Assembly: GCA_900547255.1 (NCBI GenBank)
Contig: URGC01000057.1
Location: forward strand, 1-16,214
Length of the DNA stretch: 16,214 nucleotides
Direction of reading: 5' to 3'
Source of the DNA: an uncultured Eubacterium sp.
GTDB lineage: Bacteria > Bacillota > Clostridia > Lachnospirales > Lachnospiraceae
Under the pieces are notes generated by a model, which did not search any database, was not told the origin of the DNA, and was given only the letters and a program-made list of their open reading frames with translations. A program made the position numbers and the translations under genes. Below, in pieces: positions 7,265 through 14,491 of the stretch; within the stretch, counting starts at the first letter, position 1; every line of letters begins with the position of its first letter.

Positions 7265-8026
7265 ATGTTTACAAAAAGAATTATACCATGTCTTGACTGT
7301 AAAAATGGCAGGGTTGTTAAAGGAACTAATTTCGTTGACTTAAAAGATGCTGGTGATCCTGTTGAGGTTGCTTCGATGTATGATAAATCCGGAGCAGATG
7401 AGCTGGTATTTCTTGATATAACAGCATCAAGTGATGGAAGGAATACAACAGTAGACCTTGTAAGAAAGGTCGCTGAGAAGGTATTTATTCCGTTCACAGT
7501 TGGTGGTGGAATAAGAACAGTTGATGATTTCAAGGTGCTTTTAAGAGAAGGTGCTGACAAGATATCAATTAATTCGGCTGCGATTATGAATCCTGAGCTT
7601 ATTAGCGAGGCTGCGGATAAATTTGGCAGCCAGTGTGTTGTAGTTGCCATTGATGCCAAGAGAAGAGAAGATGGCGGATGGAGTATCTATAAGAATGGTG
7701 GAAGAGTTGATATGCATATGGATGCTGTTGAGTGGGCTATGAAGGCTGAAAAGCTTGGCTGCGGTGAGATTCTTCTTACAAGTATGGATTGTGATGGTAC
7801 TAAGGCAGGATATGATATAGAGCTTACAAGAACTATAGCTGATAACGTATCAATTCCTGTTATTGCATCAGGTGGTGCCGGTAATATGGAGCATTTCTAT
7901 GATGCATTTGAAGATGGTCATGCAGATGCGGCACTTGCAGCATCATTGTTCCATTACAAAGAACTTGAGATTATGGAATTGAAGAAGTATCTCTCAGATA
8001 AAGGTATACCTATGAGAATGATATAA
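7265..8026 (+). CDS. hisF: Imidazole glycerol phosphate synthase, cyclase subunit HisF
   Basis: A 253-residue TIM-barrel protein of normal HisF length. It uses ammonia delivered from HisH to convert PRFAR into imidazole glycerol phosphate and AICAR, the latter feeding purine synthesis. IIPCLDCKNGRVVKG at the N-terminus carries catalytic Asp11, and VVVAIDAKRRE carries Asp130. Phosphate-binding loops FTVGGGIRT (77-85) and IPVIASGGAGN are intact. AAGGAG (7251-7256) lies 8 bases before the ATG. The gene lies between hisH and ung with short gaps and surely shares their transcript. The remaining histidine genes are not in the window. Confidence 0.98.
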   Translation: MFTKRIIPCLDCKNGRVVKGTNFVDLKDAGDPVEVASMYDKSGADELVFLDITASSDGRNTTVDLVRKVAEKVFIPFTVGGGIRTVDDFKVLLREGADKISINSAAIMNPELISEAADKFGSQCVVVAIDAKRREDGGWSIYKNGGRVDMHMDAVEWAMKAEKLGCGEILLTSMDCDGTKAGYDIELTRTIADNVSIPVIASGGAGNMEHFYDAFEDGHADAALAASLFHYKELEIMELKKYLSDKGIPMRMI

Positions 8027-8042
8027 AGAAGGTGTTATAATA

Positions 8043-8723
8043 ATGAGCATGATAGATAATGACTGGCTGACAGCTATCAGCGGCGAGTTTAAAAAGGATT
8101 ATTACAGAAAGTTATATGAATTTGTTAAAGATGAATATAGCAGGACAATAGTATATCCACCTGCTGATGATATATTTAATGCATTTCATTTTACACCACT
8201 CAGTAAGGTAAAGGTACTGATATTAGGTCAGGACCCATATCATAATGTTAATCAGGCTCATGGATTGTCATTTTCTGTACCACCAAGCCAGAAGGAGATT
8301 CCGCCTTCTTTGCAGAATATATATAAAGAATTACAGAGTGACTGTGGATGTTATATACCTGATAATGGATACCTTAAGAAATGGGCTGACCAGGGAGTAT
8401 TGCTGCTTAACACAGTATTGACAGTGAGAGCTCATCAGGCTAATTCACATCAGGGAATGGGATGGGAGCAGTTTACAGATGCGGTTATACAGGCTGTTAA
8501 TGCACAGGACAGACCTATTGTATATATGTTATGGGGTAATCCTGCACAGAGAAAGATTCCAATGCTTACCAATCCTAAGCATCTTATTCTTACAGCACCA
8601 CATCCAAGTCCATTGTCAGCGTACAGAGGATTCTTTGGATGTCATCATTTCAGCAAGGCTAATGAATTCTTAAAAGCTAATGGGCTTGAACCGATTGACT
8701 GGCAGATAGAAAATATCAATTAA
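8043..8723 (+). CDS. ung: Uracil-DNA glycosylase, family 1
   Basis: A 226-residue cytoplasmic base-excision repair enzyme that removes uracil from DNA. Motif GQDPYHN (62-68) carries catalytic Asp64 and Tyr66, which blocks thymine. LLNT (121-124) carries the uracil-reading Asn123. HPSPLSAYRGFFGCHHF (187-203) carries His187 and the DNA-intercalation loop. Length and motif order match family 1 UDG. The ATG at 8043 has GAAGG (8028-8032) 10 bases upstream. An ATG two codons later is a weaker alternative. The gene begins 16 bases after hisF and is the last of the operon, closed by a strong terminator. Its link to hisHF is probably positional rather than functional. Confidence 0.97.
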   Translation: MSMIDNDWLTAISGEFKKDYYRKLYEFVKDEYSRTIVYPPADDIFNAFHFTPLSKVKVLILGQDPYHNVNQAHGLSFSVPPSQKEIPPSLQNIYKELQSDCGCYIPDNGYLKKWADQGVLLLNTVLTVRAHQANSHQGMGWEQFTDAVIQAVNAQDRPIVYMLWGNPAQRKIPMLTNPKHLILTAPHPSPLSAYRGFFGCHHFSKANEFLKANGLEPIDWQIENIN

Positions 8724-8733
8724 ATATTAAGTA

Positions 8734-8764
8734 ATAAAAAAAGGGCTTTAAGCCCTTTTTTTAT
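8734..8764. terminator. Bidirectional terminator between ung and the minus-strand microprotein gene
   Basis: A symmetric hairpin: GGGCT (8743-8747) pairs with AGCCC (8751-8755) around TTA, extended by seven A-T pairs and flanking AT. A T-run follows on both strands, so it can end transcription from the left and the right. The TAA stop of the minus-strand microprotein (8761-8763) lies inside the hairpin arm. Confidence 0.9.
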
Positions 8765-8880
8765 TTGTCTTCATCACTGATTTCGTTAGCAATTACACCT
8801 GATACTGAAGCAGCAATAACAACAACAGCAATAATAGCAACTGCAACACCTATAATAGGTCCTACGAATAAAAGAAACAT
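8761..8880 (-). CDS. Small single-pass membrane protein (39 residues), unlisted small gene
   Basis: On the minus strand, ATG at 8880-8878 opens a 39-codon frame ending in TAA at 8763-8761. Residues about 2-30 are almost entirely hydrophobic, with the core IIGVAVAIIAVVVIAA (9-24). The tail ANEISDEDK (31-39) is acidic. This composition is that of a small membrane protein, not random AT-rich DNA. GCAGGTG (8894-8888 on the minus strand) gives a ribosome site about 7 bases before the ATG. The gene lies 57 bases after the 1409-residue activase gene on the same strand and ends in the terminator shared with ung. It may be co-transcribed with the activase or have its own weak promoter (TATACT-like sequence at about 8907-8902, no clear -35). 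No function is recognised. A toxin-like or regulatory membrane peptide are guesses only. Confidence 0.65.
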   Translation of the reverse strand: MFLLFVGPIIGVAVAIIAVVVIAASVSGVIANEISDEDK

Positions 8881-8937
8881 CTCTTACACCTGCTTTCTAT
8901 AAGTATAATACCCAGATTAATTAATAATATTATAAAG

Positions 8938-11900
8938 CTATTGAGGTGCTTTTTCAAGATTTTTGTTTGCTGTTGCAAGCATAAGCTTGATTCTGTTTAA
9001 CTGGTTAACTTCAGAAGCACCAGGGTCATAGTCTACAGCAATGATATTAGCTTCTGGGAACGCTGCACGCAATTCCTTGATAACACCCTTACCAACAATA
9101 TGATTTGGAAGACATGCGAATGGCTGACAGCATACAATGTTGCCGGCACCATTATGTATAAGCTCAATCATCTCACCAGTAAGCAGCCAGCCCTCACCAG
9201 TCTGGTTTCCTAATGATACTAAATCCTTTGCAAGAGCAGCGGTGTCTTTAATGCTTGAAGGAGCATCAAATCGTTTGCTTTCACGAAGAGCTTTATTACC
9301 TTCTTTTCTGAACCATTCAAGGATTTTGATTACTGTATTATTAATAAATGCTGATTTCTTGGAAGCACCAAGGTAGTCACGCTTGAAGTTTGCATTTTCA
9401 GCACAATATAACAGGAATCCCATAAGGTCAGGAACAACAGCTTCAGCACCCTCGCTTTCAAGTAAGTCAACAATATAATTGTTGGCAGATGGAAGAAACT
9501 TAACAAGAATCTCTCCAACTACACCGACTCTTGGTTTCTTGATGTCAAGAAGCTCGATATTATCAAAATCATTGACAATAGCGTGAAGGTTTTTCTTATA
9601 GTCCTTCATTGAAACTTTATCCTTAGTGAGCTGTTCAATGAGTACTTTTTTCCATTTCTCATGGAGAGCATTGACAGAACCTGGAACCTTTTCATATGGT
9701 CTTGTTCTGTATACAACATTCATGAATATATCACCATATTCAATTGCCATCATGGCTTTCTTAATCATCTTTAAGTCATATTTGAATCCAGAGTTAGTCT
9801 CAAGACCCTGGGCACTTAAAGATATAACAGGAATATGTCCAAGACCAGCCTTTTCAAGAGCACGTCGTATGAATCCAATATAGTTGGAAGCACGGCATCC
9901 ACCACCAGTCTGTGTTATTATTATGGCTGTTTTATCAAGGTCATATTTACCAGAAAGAACAGCATTCATAATCTGTCCTACAACCATAAGAGAAGGGTAG
10001 CAGGCATCATTGTTGACATATTTAAGTCCCATATCTACTGAGGACTTGTTATCGTTGTCAAGCACTTCAAAATTATAACCGCAAGAAGAGAGTGCAGGAC
10101 CGAGTAAGTCAAAATGGATTGGTGACATCTGAGGGCAGAGGATTGTGTAATCTTTTCTCATCTCAGGTGTGAATTCAACTCGGTTGTATGCTGAACTTAC
10201 AATCTTATGCTTATAATTCTTCTTTTCACGTACCTTTAATGCAGCAATAAGAGAACGTACTCTGATTCTTGCGGCACCAAGGTTATTAACCTCATCAATC
10301 TTTAATACAGTGTATATCTTTCCTGATTTAGTAAGAATATCGTTAACAGCATCAGTTGTTACTGCGTCAAGACCGCATCCGAATGAATTAAGCTGGATAA
10401 GGTCAAGGTTATCACATTTCTTTACGTATGATGCAGCGGCATACAATCTTGAATGGTACATCCACTGGTCCATAACAATAAGAGGTCTCTCTACATTGCC
10501 AAGGTGTGATATTGAATCCTCAGTAAGAACTGCAATTCCGTATGAATTGATAAGTTCTGGTATACCATGATTGATTTCAGGGTCAACATGATATGGTCTG
10601 CCGGCAAGTACAATGCCTCGTTTTCCTGTCTCGTTAAGAAACTTGATAACTTCCTCACCTTTCTTATGCATATCCTCTCTTGACTGCATAAGTTCAGCCC
10701 ATGCGGCAGATACAGCAGCTTTGACTTCTGCCTGAGGAATATCAGCGAATTCTTCTGTAAGTCGCTTTGCAAGAATCTCTTCATTCTCAAATGAAAGGAA
10801 TGGATTCCTGAAATCAACATGTTCTGTCTTTAATTCCTCAACATTGTTCTTGATATTTTCTGCATATGATGTAACGATAGGACAGTTGTAGTGGTTGTTA
10901 GTCTTGTCTATCTCTTTGTGCTCATATGGAACACAAGGATAGAAGATAAACTTAACTCCCTGCTTAATAAGCCAGCTTATATGTCCGTGGGCAAGCTTGG
11001 CTGGGTAACATTCTGACTCTGATGGAATAGATTCTATTCCGAGTTCATATATCTTTCTATTTGACTGAGGTGAGAGAACTACTCTGTATCCAAGTTTTGT
11101 AAAGAATGTAAACCAGAATGGATAGTTCTCATACATGTTAAGTACTCTTGGAATACCGACAACTCCTCTTGAAGCGTCATCTTCACCGAGTGGCTCGTAA
11201 TCAAATAAGCGGTGGAGCTTATAATCAAAAAGATTAGGAAGCTTATCGTCAGTCTTTTCTTTTCCAAGACCACGCTCACATCTGTTACCTGTTATAAAAC
11301 GTCTGTTGCCAGAGAATTTGTTGATAGTAAGGTGGCAGTTGTTAGTACAGCCTTTACATCTTGTCATAGATGTCTCAAATGTAAGCTCGTTAATCTTATC
11401 GATTGAAAGCATTGTAGAGTCAGATATTCCGTCATATCTTTCTCTTGCGATAAGGGCAGCACCAAAGGCACCCATTATACCAGCTATATCAGGTCTTATC
11501 GCATCGACACCTGTAATCTTTTCAAAGCTTCTTAAAACGGCATCATTATAGAATGTACCACCCTGAACAACTATATGTTTACCTAAATCATCCGGGTCAG
11601 CAATCTTGATAACTTTGTATAAAGCGTTCTTAATAACCGAGTATGCAAGACCGGCAGAGATATCTGCGACCTCGGCACCTTCCTTCTGCGCCTGCTTAAC
11701 CTTTGAGTTCATGAATACTGTACATCTTGTACCAAGGTCAATAGGATGTTTTGCAAAAAGAGCTTCTTTAGCGAAATCCTGAACTGAGAAGTTAAGTGAT
11801 TTGGCAAATGTCTCTATGAATGAACCACAGCCTGATGAACAAGCTTCATTTAACTGTACAGAATCAACTGTCTGGTTCTTGATTTTGATACACTTCATAT

Positions 11901-13167
11901 CCTGTCCACCGATATCGATGATACAATCAACTTCCGGGTCGAAGAAAGCAGCAGCATAGAAGTGTGATACAGTCTCAACCTCACCATCATCAAGCAGAAG
12001 TGCAGCCTTGATTAAAGCCTCGCCATATCCTGTTGAACAGGAAGATACAATCTTAGCCTTAGGAGAAAGCTTAGAATATATCTCTTTGATTGACTTGATA
12101 GTTGTGGCAAGTGGAGAACCATTATTGTTTGAATAGAATGAATATAACAGCTTGCCGTCCTCGTCAATAAGGGCAACCTTAGTTGTTGTTGAACCTGCAT
12201 CAATTCCTAAATAGCAGTTTCCCTCATAATTCTCTATAGGTGCTGTTGCAACCTTAGCCTTCTTATGTCGTTCAGTGAATTTGTCGTATGCTTCCTGATT
12301 CTCAAATAATGGCTGCATACGCTCAACCTCAAAGTCTAATTTAATCTTGCCTTGAAGTCTGCTTATAATATCAGCCACATCAACTAAAACATCTTCTTTA
12401 TAGTTCATTGCAGAACCAATAGCTGCAAAAAGGTGAGAGTGGTCAGGTGCAATAATCTGGTCAGAACCAAGACTTAATGTACGGATGAATGCTTCTTTTA
12501 ACTCTGATAAGAAATGAAGCGGACCACCTAAAAATGCAACATTGCCTCTGATAGGCTTACCACATGCAAGACCAGATATTGTCTGGTTAACAACAGCCTG
12601 AAAGATAGAAGCAGATAAGTCTTCCTTAGTAGCTCCCTCATTGATAAGAGGCTGTATATCAGACTTGGCAAATACACCACATCTTGCTGCGATAGGATAT
12701 ATAGATTTGTAATTTTTAGCATACTCATTAAGACCAGAAGCATCTGTCTGTAAAAGAGTAGCCATCTGATCGATGAATGAACCAGTACCACCAGCACATA
12801 TTCCGTTCATTCGCTGGTCTATTCCGTTAGTGAAATATATTATCTTGGCATCCTCGCCGCCAAGCTCAATAGCTACATCACACTGAGGTGCTTCTGCCTG
12901 AAGGGCTGTAGATACAGCAACGACTTCCTGAGTGAAAGGAACTTCAAGATGCTTTGCGAGTGTAAGTCCACCCGAACCTGTTATTACAGGATAACATGAA
13001 AACTCGCCGAGTTCCTTTACAGCTTTTTCAAGCAGAAGCTGTAATGTTTCCTGAATGTTGGCAAAGTGTCTTTCGTAATCAGAAAATACAATATTATTAT
13101 TGTTGTCTAATAAAGCAATTTTTACAGTTGTAGATCCGATATCAATACCTAATTTATATTTGTTCAT
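8938..13167 (-). CDS. Large 2-hydroxyacyl-CoA dehydratase activase-type iron-sulfur protein (BadF/BcrA ATPase x2 plus dehydratase-like domains)
   Basis: A 1409-residue cytoplasmic protein of a family widespread in strict anaerobes. Two ASKHA/BadF-type ATPase domains come first (about 4-255 and 317-575), with phosphate loops IDIGSTT (8-14) and IDAGSTT (322-328). Each carries the two cysteines that bind the shared [4Fe-4S] cluster in HgdC-type activases: Cys124/Cys163 and Cys443/Cys482, both pairs 39 apart. A Cys cluster follows (604, 607, 611 and 630), then a DUF2229-like domain (about 668-900, GIPRVLNMYENYPF), then a region resembling dehydratase subunit HgdB (about 1005-1140; Cys1011, Cys1056 and Cys1091 in TGGGCRAS). 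HgdC relatives use ATP to push electrons into a dehydratase. The substrate of these giant fusions is not established to my knowledge, and no CoA-transferase or separate dehydratase gene is nearby. The ATG at 13167 is the only plausible start, although its AAGGAGG is 24 bases away. Confidence 0.9.
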   Translation of the reverse strand: MNKYKLGIDIGSTTVKIALLDNNNNIVFSDYERHFANIQETLQLLLEKAVKELGEFSCYPVITGSGGLTLAKHLEVPFTQEVVAVSTALQAEAPQCDVAIELGGEDAKIIYFTNGIDQRMNGICAGGTGSFIDQMATLLQTDASGLNEYAKNYKSIYPIAARCGVFAKSDIQPLINEGATKEDLSASIFQAVVNQTISGLACGKPIRGNVAFLGGPLHFLSELKEAFIRTLSLGSDQIIAPDHSHLFAAIGSAMNYKEDVLVDVADIISRLQGKIKLDFEVERMQPLFENQEAYDKFTERHKKAKVATAPIENYEGNCYLGIDAGSTTTKVALIDEDGKLLYSFYSNNNGSPLATTIKSIKEIYSKLSPKAKIVSSCSTGYGEALIKAALLLDDGEVETVSHFYAAAFFDPEVDCIIDIGGQDMKCIKIKNQTVDSVQLNEACSSGCGSFIETFAKSLNFSVQDFAKEALFAKHPIDLGTRCTVFMNSKVKQAQKEGAEVADISAGLAYSVIKNALYKVIKIADPDDLGKHIVVQGGTFYNDAVLRSFEKITGVDAIRPDIAGIMGAFGAALIARERYDGISDSTMLSIDKINELTFETSMTRCKGCTNNCHLTINKFSGNRRFITGNRCERGLGKEKTDDKLPNLFDYKLHRLFDYEPLGEDDASRGVVGIPRVLNMYENYPFWFTFFTKLGYRVVLSPQSNRKIYELGIESIPSESECYPAKLAHGHISWLIKQGVKFIFYPCVPYEHKEIDKTNNHYNCPIVTSYAENIKNNVEELKTEHVDFRNPFLSFENEEILAKRLTEEFADIPQAEVKAAVSAAWAELMQSREDMHKKGEEVIKFLNETGKRGIVLAGRPYHVDPEINHGIPELINSYGIAVLTEDSISHLGNVERPLIVMDQWMYHSRLYAAASYVKKCDNLDLIQLNSFGCGLDAVTTDAVNDILTKSGKIYTVLKIDEVNNLGAARIRVRSLIAALKVREKKNYKHKIVSSAYNRVEFTPEMRKDYTILCPQMSPIHFDLLGPALSSCGYNFEVLDNDNKSSVDMGLKYVNNDACYPSLMVVGQIMNAVLSGKYDLDKTAIIITQTGGGCRASNYIGFIRRALEKAGLGHIPVISLSAQGLETNSGFKYDLKMIKKAMMAIEYGDIFMNVVYRTRPYEKVPGSVNALHEKWKKVLIEQLTKDKVSMKDYKKNLHAIVNDFDNIELLDIKKPRVGVVGEILVKFLPSANNYIVDLLESEGAEAVVPDLMGFLLYCAENANFKRDYLGASKKSAFINNTVIKILEWFRKEGNKALRESKRFDAPSSIKDTAALAKDLVSLGNQTGEGWLLTGEMIELIHNGAGNIVCCQPFACLPNHIVGKGVIKELRAAFPEANIIAVDYDPGASEVNQLNRIKLMLATANKNLEKAPQ

Positions 13168-13191
13168 AAGATTATTGTCTCTTAAGACTAT

Positions 13192-13198
13192 CCTCCTT
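13192..13198 (-). promoter_or_regulatory. Unusually distant ribosome site of the activase gene, with intervening hairpin
   Basis: A full-strength AAGGAGG (minus strand, 13198-13192) stands 24 bases before the ATG, with no in-frame ATG, GTG or TTG in between. A small inverted repeat GTCT-TAAG-AGAC (13188-13177) lies in the gap and, if folded, would shorten the effective distance to about 12 bases. Confidence 0.5.
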
Positions 13199-13235
13199 AA
13201 AAATTTGCATTATAATAAGAAAAAACTAATTCAGA

Positions 13236-13249
13236 ATGCAACTTTGCAT
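13236..13249. promoter_or_regulatory. Candidate operator palindrome at the activase transcription start
   Basis: ATGCAA-CT-TTGCAT is a perfect 6-bp inverted repeat with a 2-base centre. It lies directly downstream of the minus-strand -10 element and covers the predicted start site. A further half-site TTTGCAT occurs at 13204-13210. A repressor bound here would block the activase promoter. No known regulator is recognised. Confidence 0.45.
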
Positions 13250-13278
13250 ATTATATTATGAAAAACGACAAATTTCAA
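13250..13278 (-). promoter_or_regulatory. Vegetative promoter for the activase gene
   Basis: On the minus strand, TTGAAA (13278-13273), a 17-base spacer and a perfect TATAAT (13255-13250). Predicted transcription start is near 13243, giving a 5' leader of about 75 bases before the ATG. Confidence 0.8.
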
Positions 13279-13353
13279 CATAAGTATTGCTATTAAATAC
13301 TAAAATAAAAAGTTTTTAATACTTTTTTTAGATTTATTTATTTGTTATATTGA

Positions 13354-13382
13354 TTGACTTTTATATTGACTTTACTTATACT
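13354..13382 (+). promoter_or_regulatory. Vegetative promoter for the pseudo-rhomboid gene
   Basis: TTGACT (13354-13359), a 17-base spacer and TATACT (13377-13382), about 40 bases before the ATG. The DNA upstream is almost pure A/T and could act as an UP element. Since no terminator is seen before pyk, this promoter may also contribute to pyk expression. Confidence 0.8.
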
Positions 13383-13422
13383 TCTTGATGTCTGACATAA
13401 TTGAAAGGGGCTTGTTTATATT

Positions 13423-14403
13423 ATGAATTGGTTTGATAAGTTAGAACGCAAATTCGGACGATATGCAATTCACAATCTGATGTATTATATAATTGGAATA
13501 TATGTAGTTGGATTTATTATTGCGATGTTCGCACCACAGGTATACAGCAGCTATTTAAGTCTTGATGTATCTATGATATTAAAGGGACAGGTATGGAGAA
13601 TTGTAACATTTATGCTGCAGCCGCCATCATACAGTCTTGTATTCATTATCTTTACACTGTATTTTTACTACGTAATAGGTACTGTGCTTGAGAATGCATG
13701 GGGAGCTTTTAAATTTAATGTGTATTATTTCAGTGGAGTGATACTTCATATTATTGCGGCATTCCTTATATATGCAATATTTGGAGAGTCATTTACAATG
13801 TCAACATATTATATTAATCTTTCACTTTTCATGGCATTTGCCGTTGAACAGTCAGAGACTAAGGTATATCTTTTCTTTATACTTCCGGTTAAAATGAAAT
13901 GGCTTGGTATAATAGATGGTGTTATATTTGCTATCACAATTGTAGGTGGATACCTGGTACCAGTTATGCCAAGAGCTTTATGGGTAGCATTATATAATAT
14001 GGGACTTCTGGGTGGAAGTATGTACTCATGCTATGTCAATGCAACATGTGCGCTGATTTCAATGCTTAATTTCATAGTATTCTTAATTATCATACTCAAA
14101 GGTTCAAGTAAGACTGAAACACAGAAGAATTTTGCCAAGGCAAGAAAAACAGCTATGAAAGCGCAGGCTAAGGCACAGCAGCAGGCAAGACAGCAGTATG
14201 AAAGCTTTAACCAGAACACAGCCAAGGCGGCATATGAGCCTAAGTCATTTGTACCAGGACACGGCGCAAGCAAACACAGATGTGCAGTGTGCAACAGAAC
14301 AGAGAATGACGGCGAAGATCTTGTATTCAGATATTGCTCAAAATGTAACGGGGCATATGAGTATTGTAATGAGCATTTATATACTCATGTTCATGTGAAG
14401 TAA
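13423..14403 (+). CDS. Rhomboid-like membrane protein lacking catalytic residues, with C-terminal zinc-ribbon-like tail
   Basis: A 326-residue polytopic membrane protein with about six hydrophobic segments between residues 20 and 226. Rhomboid signatures are the WR motif in GQVWRIVTFM (55-64) and GTVLENAWGAFKFNVYYFSG (86-105), the region after helix 2. The GxSG serine motif expected in helix 4 is replaced by YYINLSLFMAF (129-139), and helix 6 (NMGLLGGSMY, 192-201) lacks the catalytic histidine. Proteolysis is therefore unlikely. A basic, Gln/Ala-rich cytoplasmic linker (about 227-270) leads to a tail with C-x2-C (287, 290), C-x2-C (305, 308) and Cys315, His318, His322 and His324, probably binding zinc. 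Family pseudoenzymes bind or escort membrane clients, so a similar role is an inference. AAAGGGG (13404-13410) is 12 bases before the ATG. It is the first plus-strand gene of the divergent pair, and pyk follows after 88 bases. Confidence 0.75.
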   Translation: MNWFDKLERKFGRYAIHNLMYYIIGIYVVGFIIAMFAPQVYSSYLSLDVSMILKGQVWRIVTFMLQPPSYSLVFIIFTLYFYYVIGTVLENAWGAFKFNVYYFSGVILHIIAAFLIYAIFGESFTMSTYYINLSLFMAFAVEQSETKVYLFFILPVKMKWLGIIDGVIFAITIVGGYLVPVMPRALWVALYNMGLLGGSMYSCYVNATCALISMLNFIVFLIIILKGSSKTETQKNFAKARKTAMKAQAKAQQQARQQYESFNQNTAKAAYEPKSFVPGHGASKHRCAVCNRTENDGEDLVFRYCSKCNGAYEYCNEHLYTHVHVK

Positions 14404-14491
14404 GGCTAGACAATAGCGAGTTTTTGTGAGATAATTTTGATTAAGAATGTATTTAATTATTTTAGATGCATATTATATTATGGAGGAAATT
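14404..14491 (+). other. Leader region between pseudo-rhomboid gene and pyk
   Basis: An 88-base AT-rich gap. I find no terminator hairpin and no promoter with both elements at proper spacing (TTGATT at 14437-14442 lacks a matching -10). Read-through from the upstream gene or a weak promoter is possible. Confidence 0.5.
14482..14486 (+). promoter_or_regulatory. Ribosome binding site that fixes the pyk start
   Basis: GGAGG stands 5 bases before the ATG at 14492. An in-frame ATG at 14447 and another at 14480 would add 15 and 4 residues that do not resemble pyruvate kinase, and neither has a ribosome site. Confidence 0.85.

Larger units (their letters stand above)
13168..13422. other. Divergent intergenic region between activase gene and pseudo-rhomboid gene
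   Basis: This 255-base, very AT-rich region holds two back-to-back promoters, a 14-base palindrome, two imperfect direct repeats sharing TTTGCAT (about 13204-13225 and 13244-13265), and a weak AT inverted repeat (TAAAAAGT at 13306-13313 with ACTTTTTTTA at 13321-13330) midway between the promoters. I see no open frame worth calling. Confidence 0.7.

Noticed and set aside
7231..7659. 142-codon minus-strand open frame over hisF
   Set aside because: It lies wholly against an intact HisF with catalytic residues and shows no family features.
13209..13214. Second minus-strand TATAAT as an independent promoter
   Set aside because: No acceptable -35 at 16-18 bases (best TTCTGA). It is kept only as part of the repeated element near the palindrome.
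13366..13371. Second TTGACT as a -35 box before the pseudo-rhomboid gene
   Set aside because: No -10-like hexamer at proper spacing. The TTGACT at 13354 pairs far better with TATACT.
14447..14491. ATG start that would lengthen pyruvate kinase by 15 residues
   Set aside because: The extra residues do not resemble the family, and the GGAGG site points to ATG 14492.
14404..14491. Riboswitch or terminator-based leader before pyk
   Set aside because: Only 88 bases, without a stable hairpin or a U-run.
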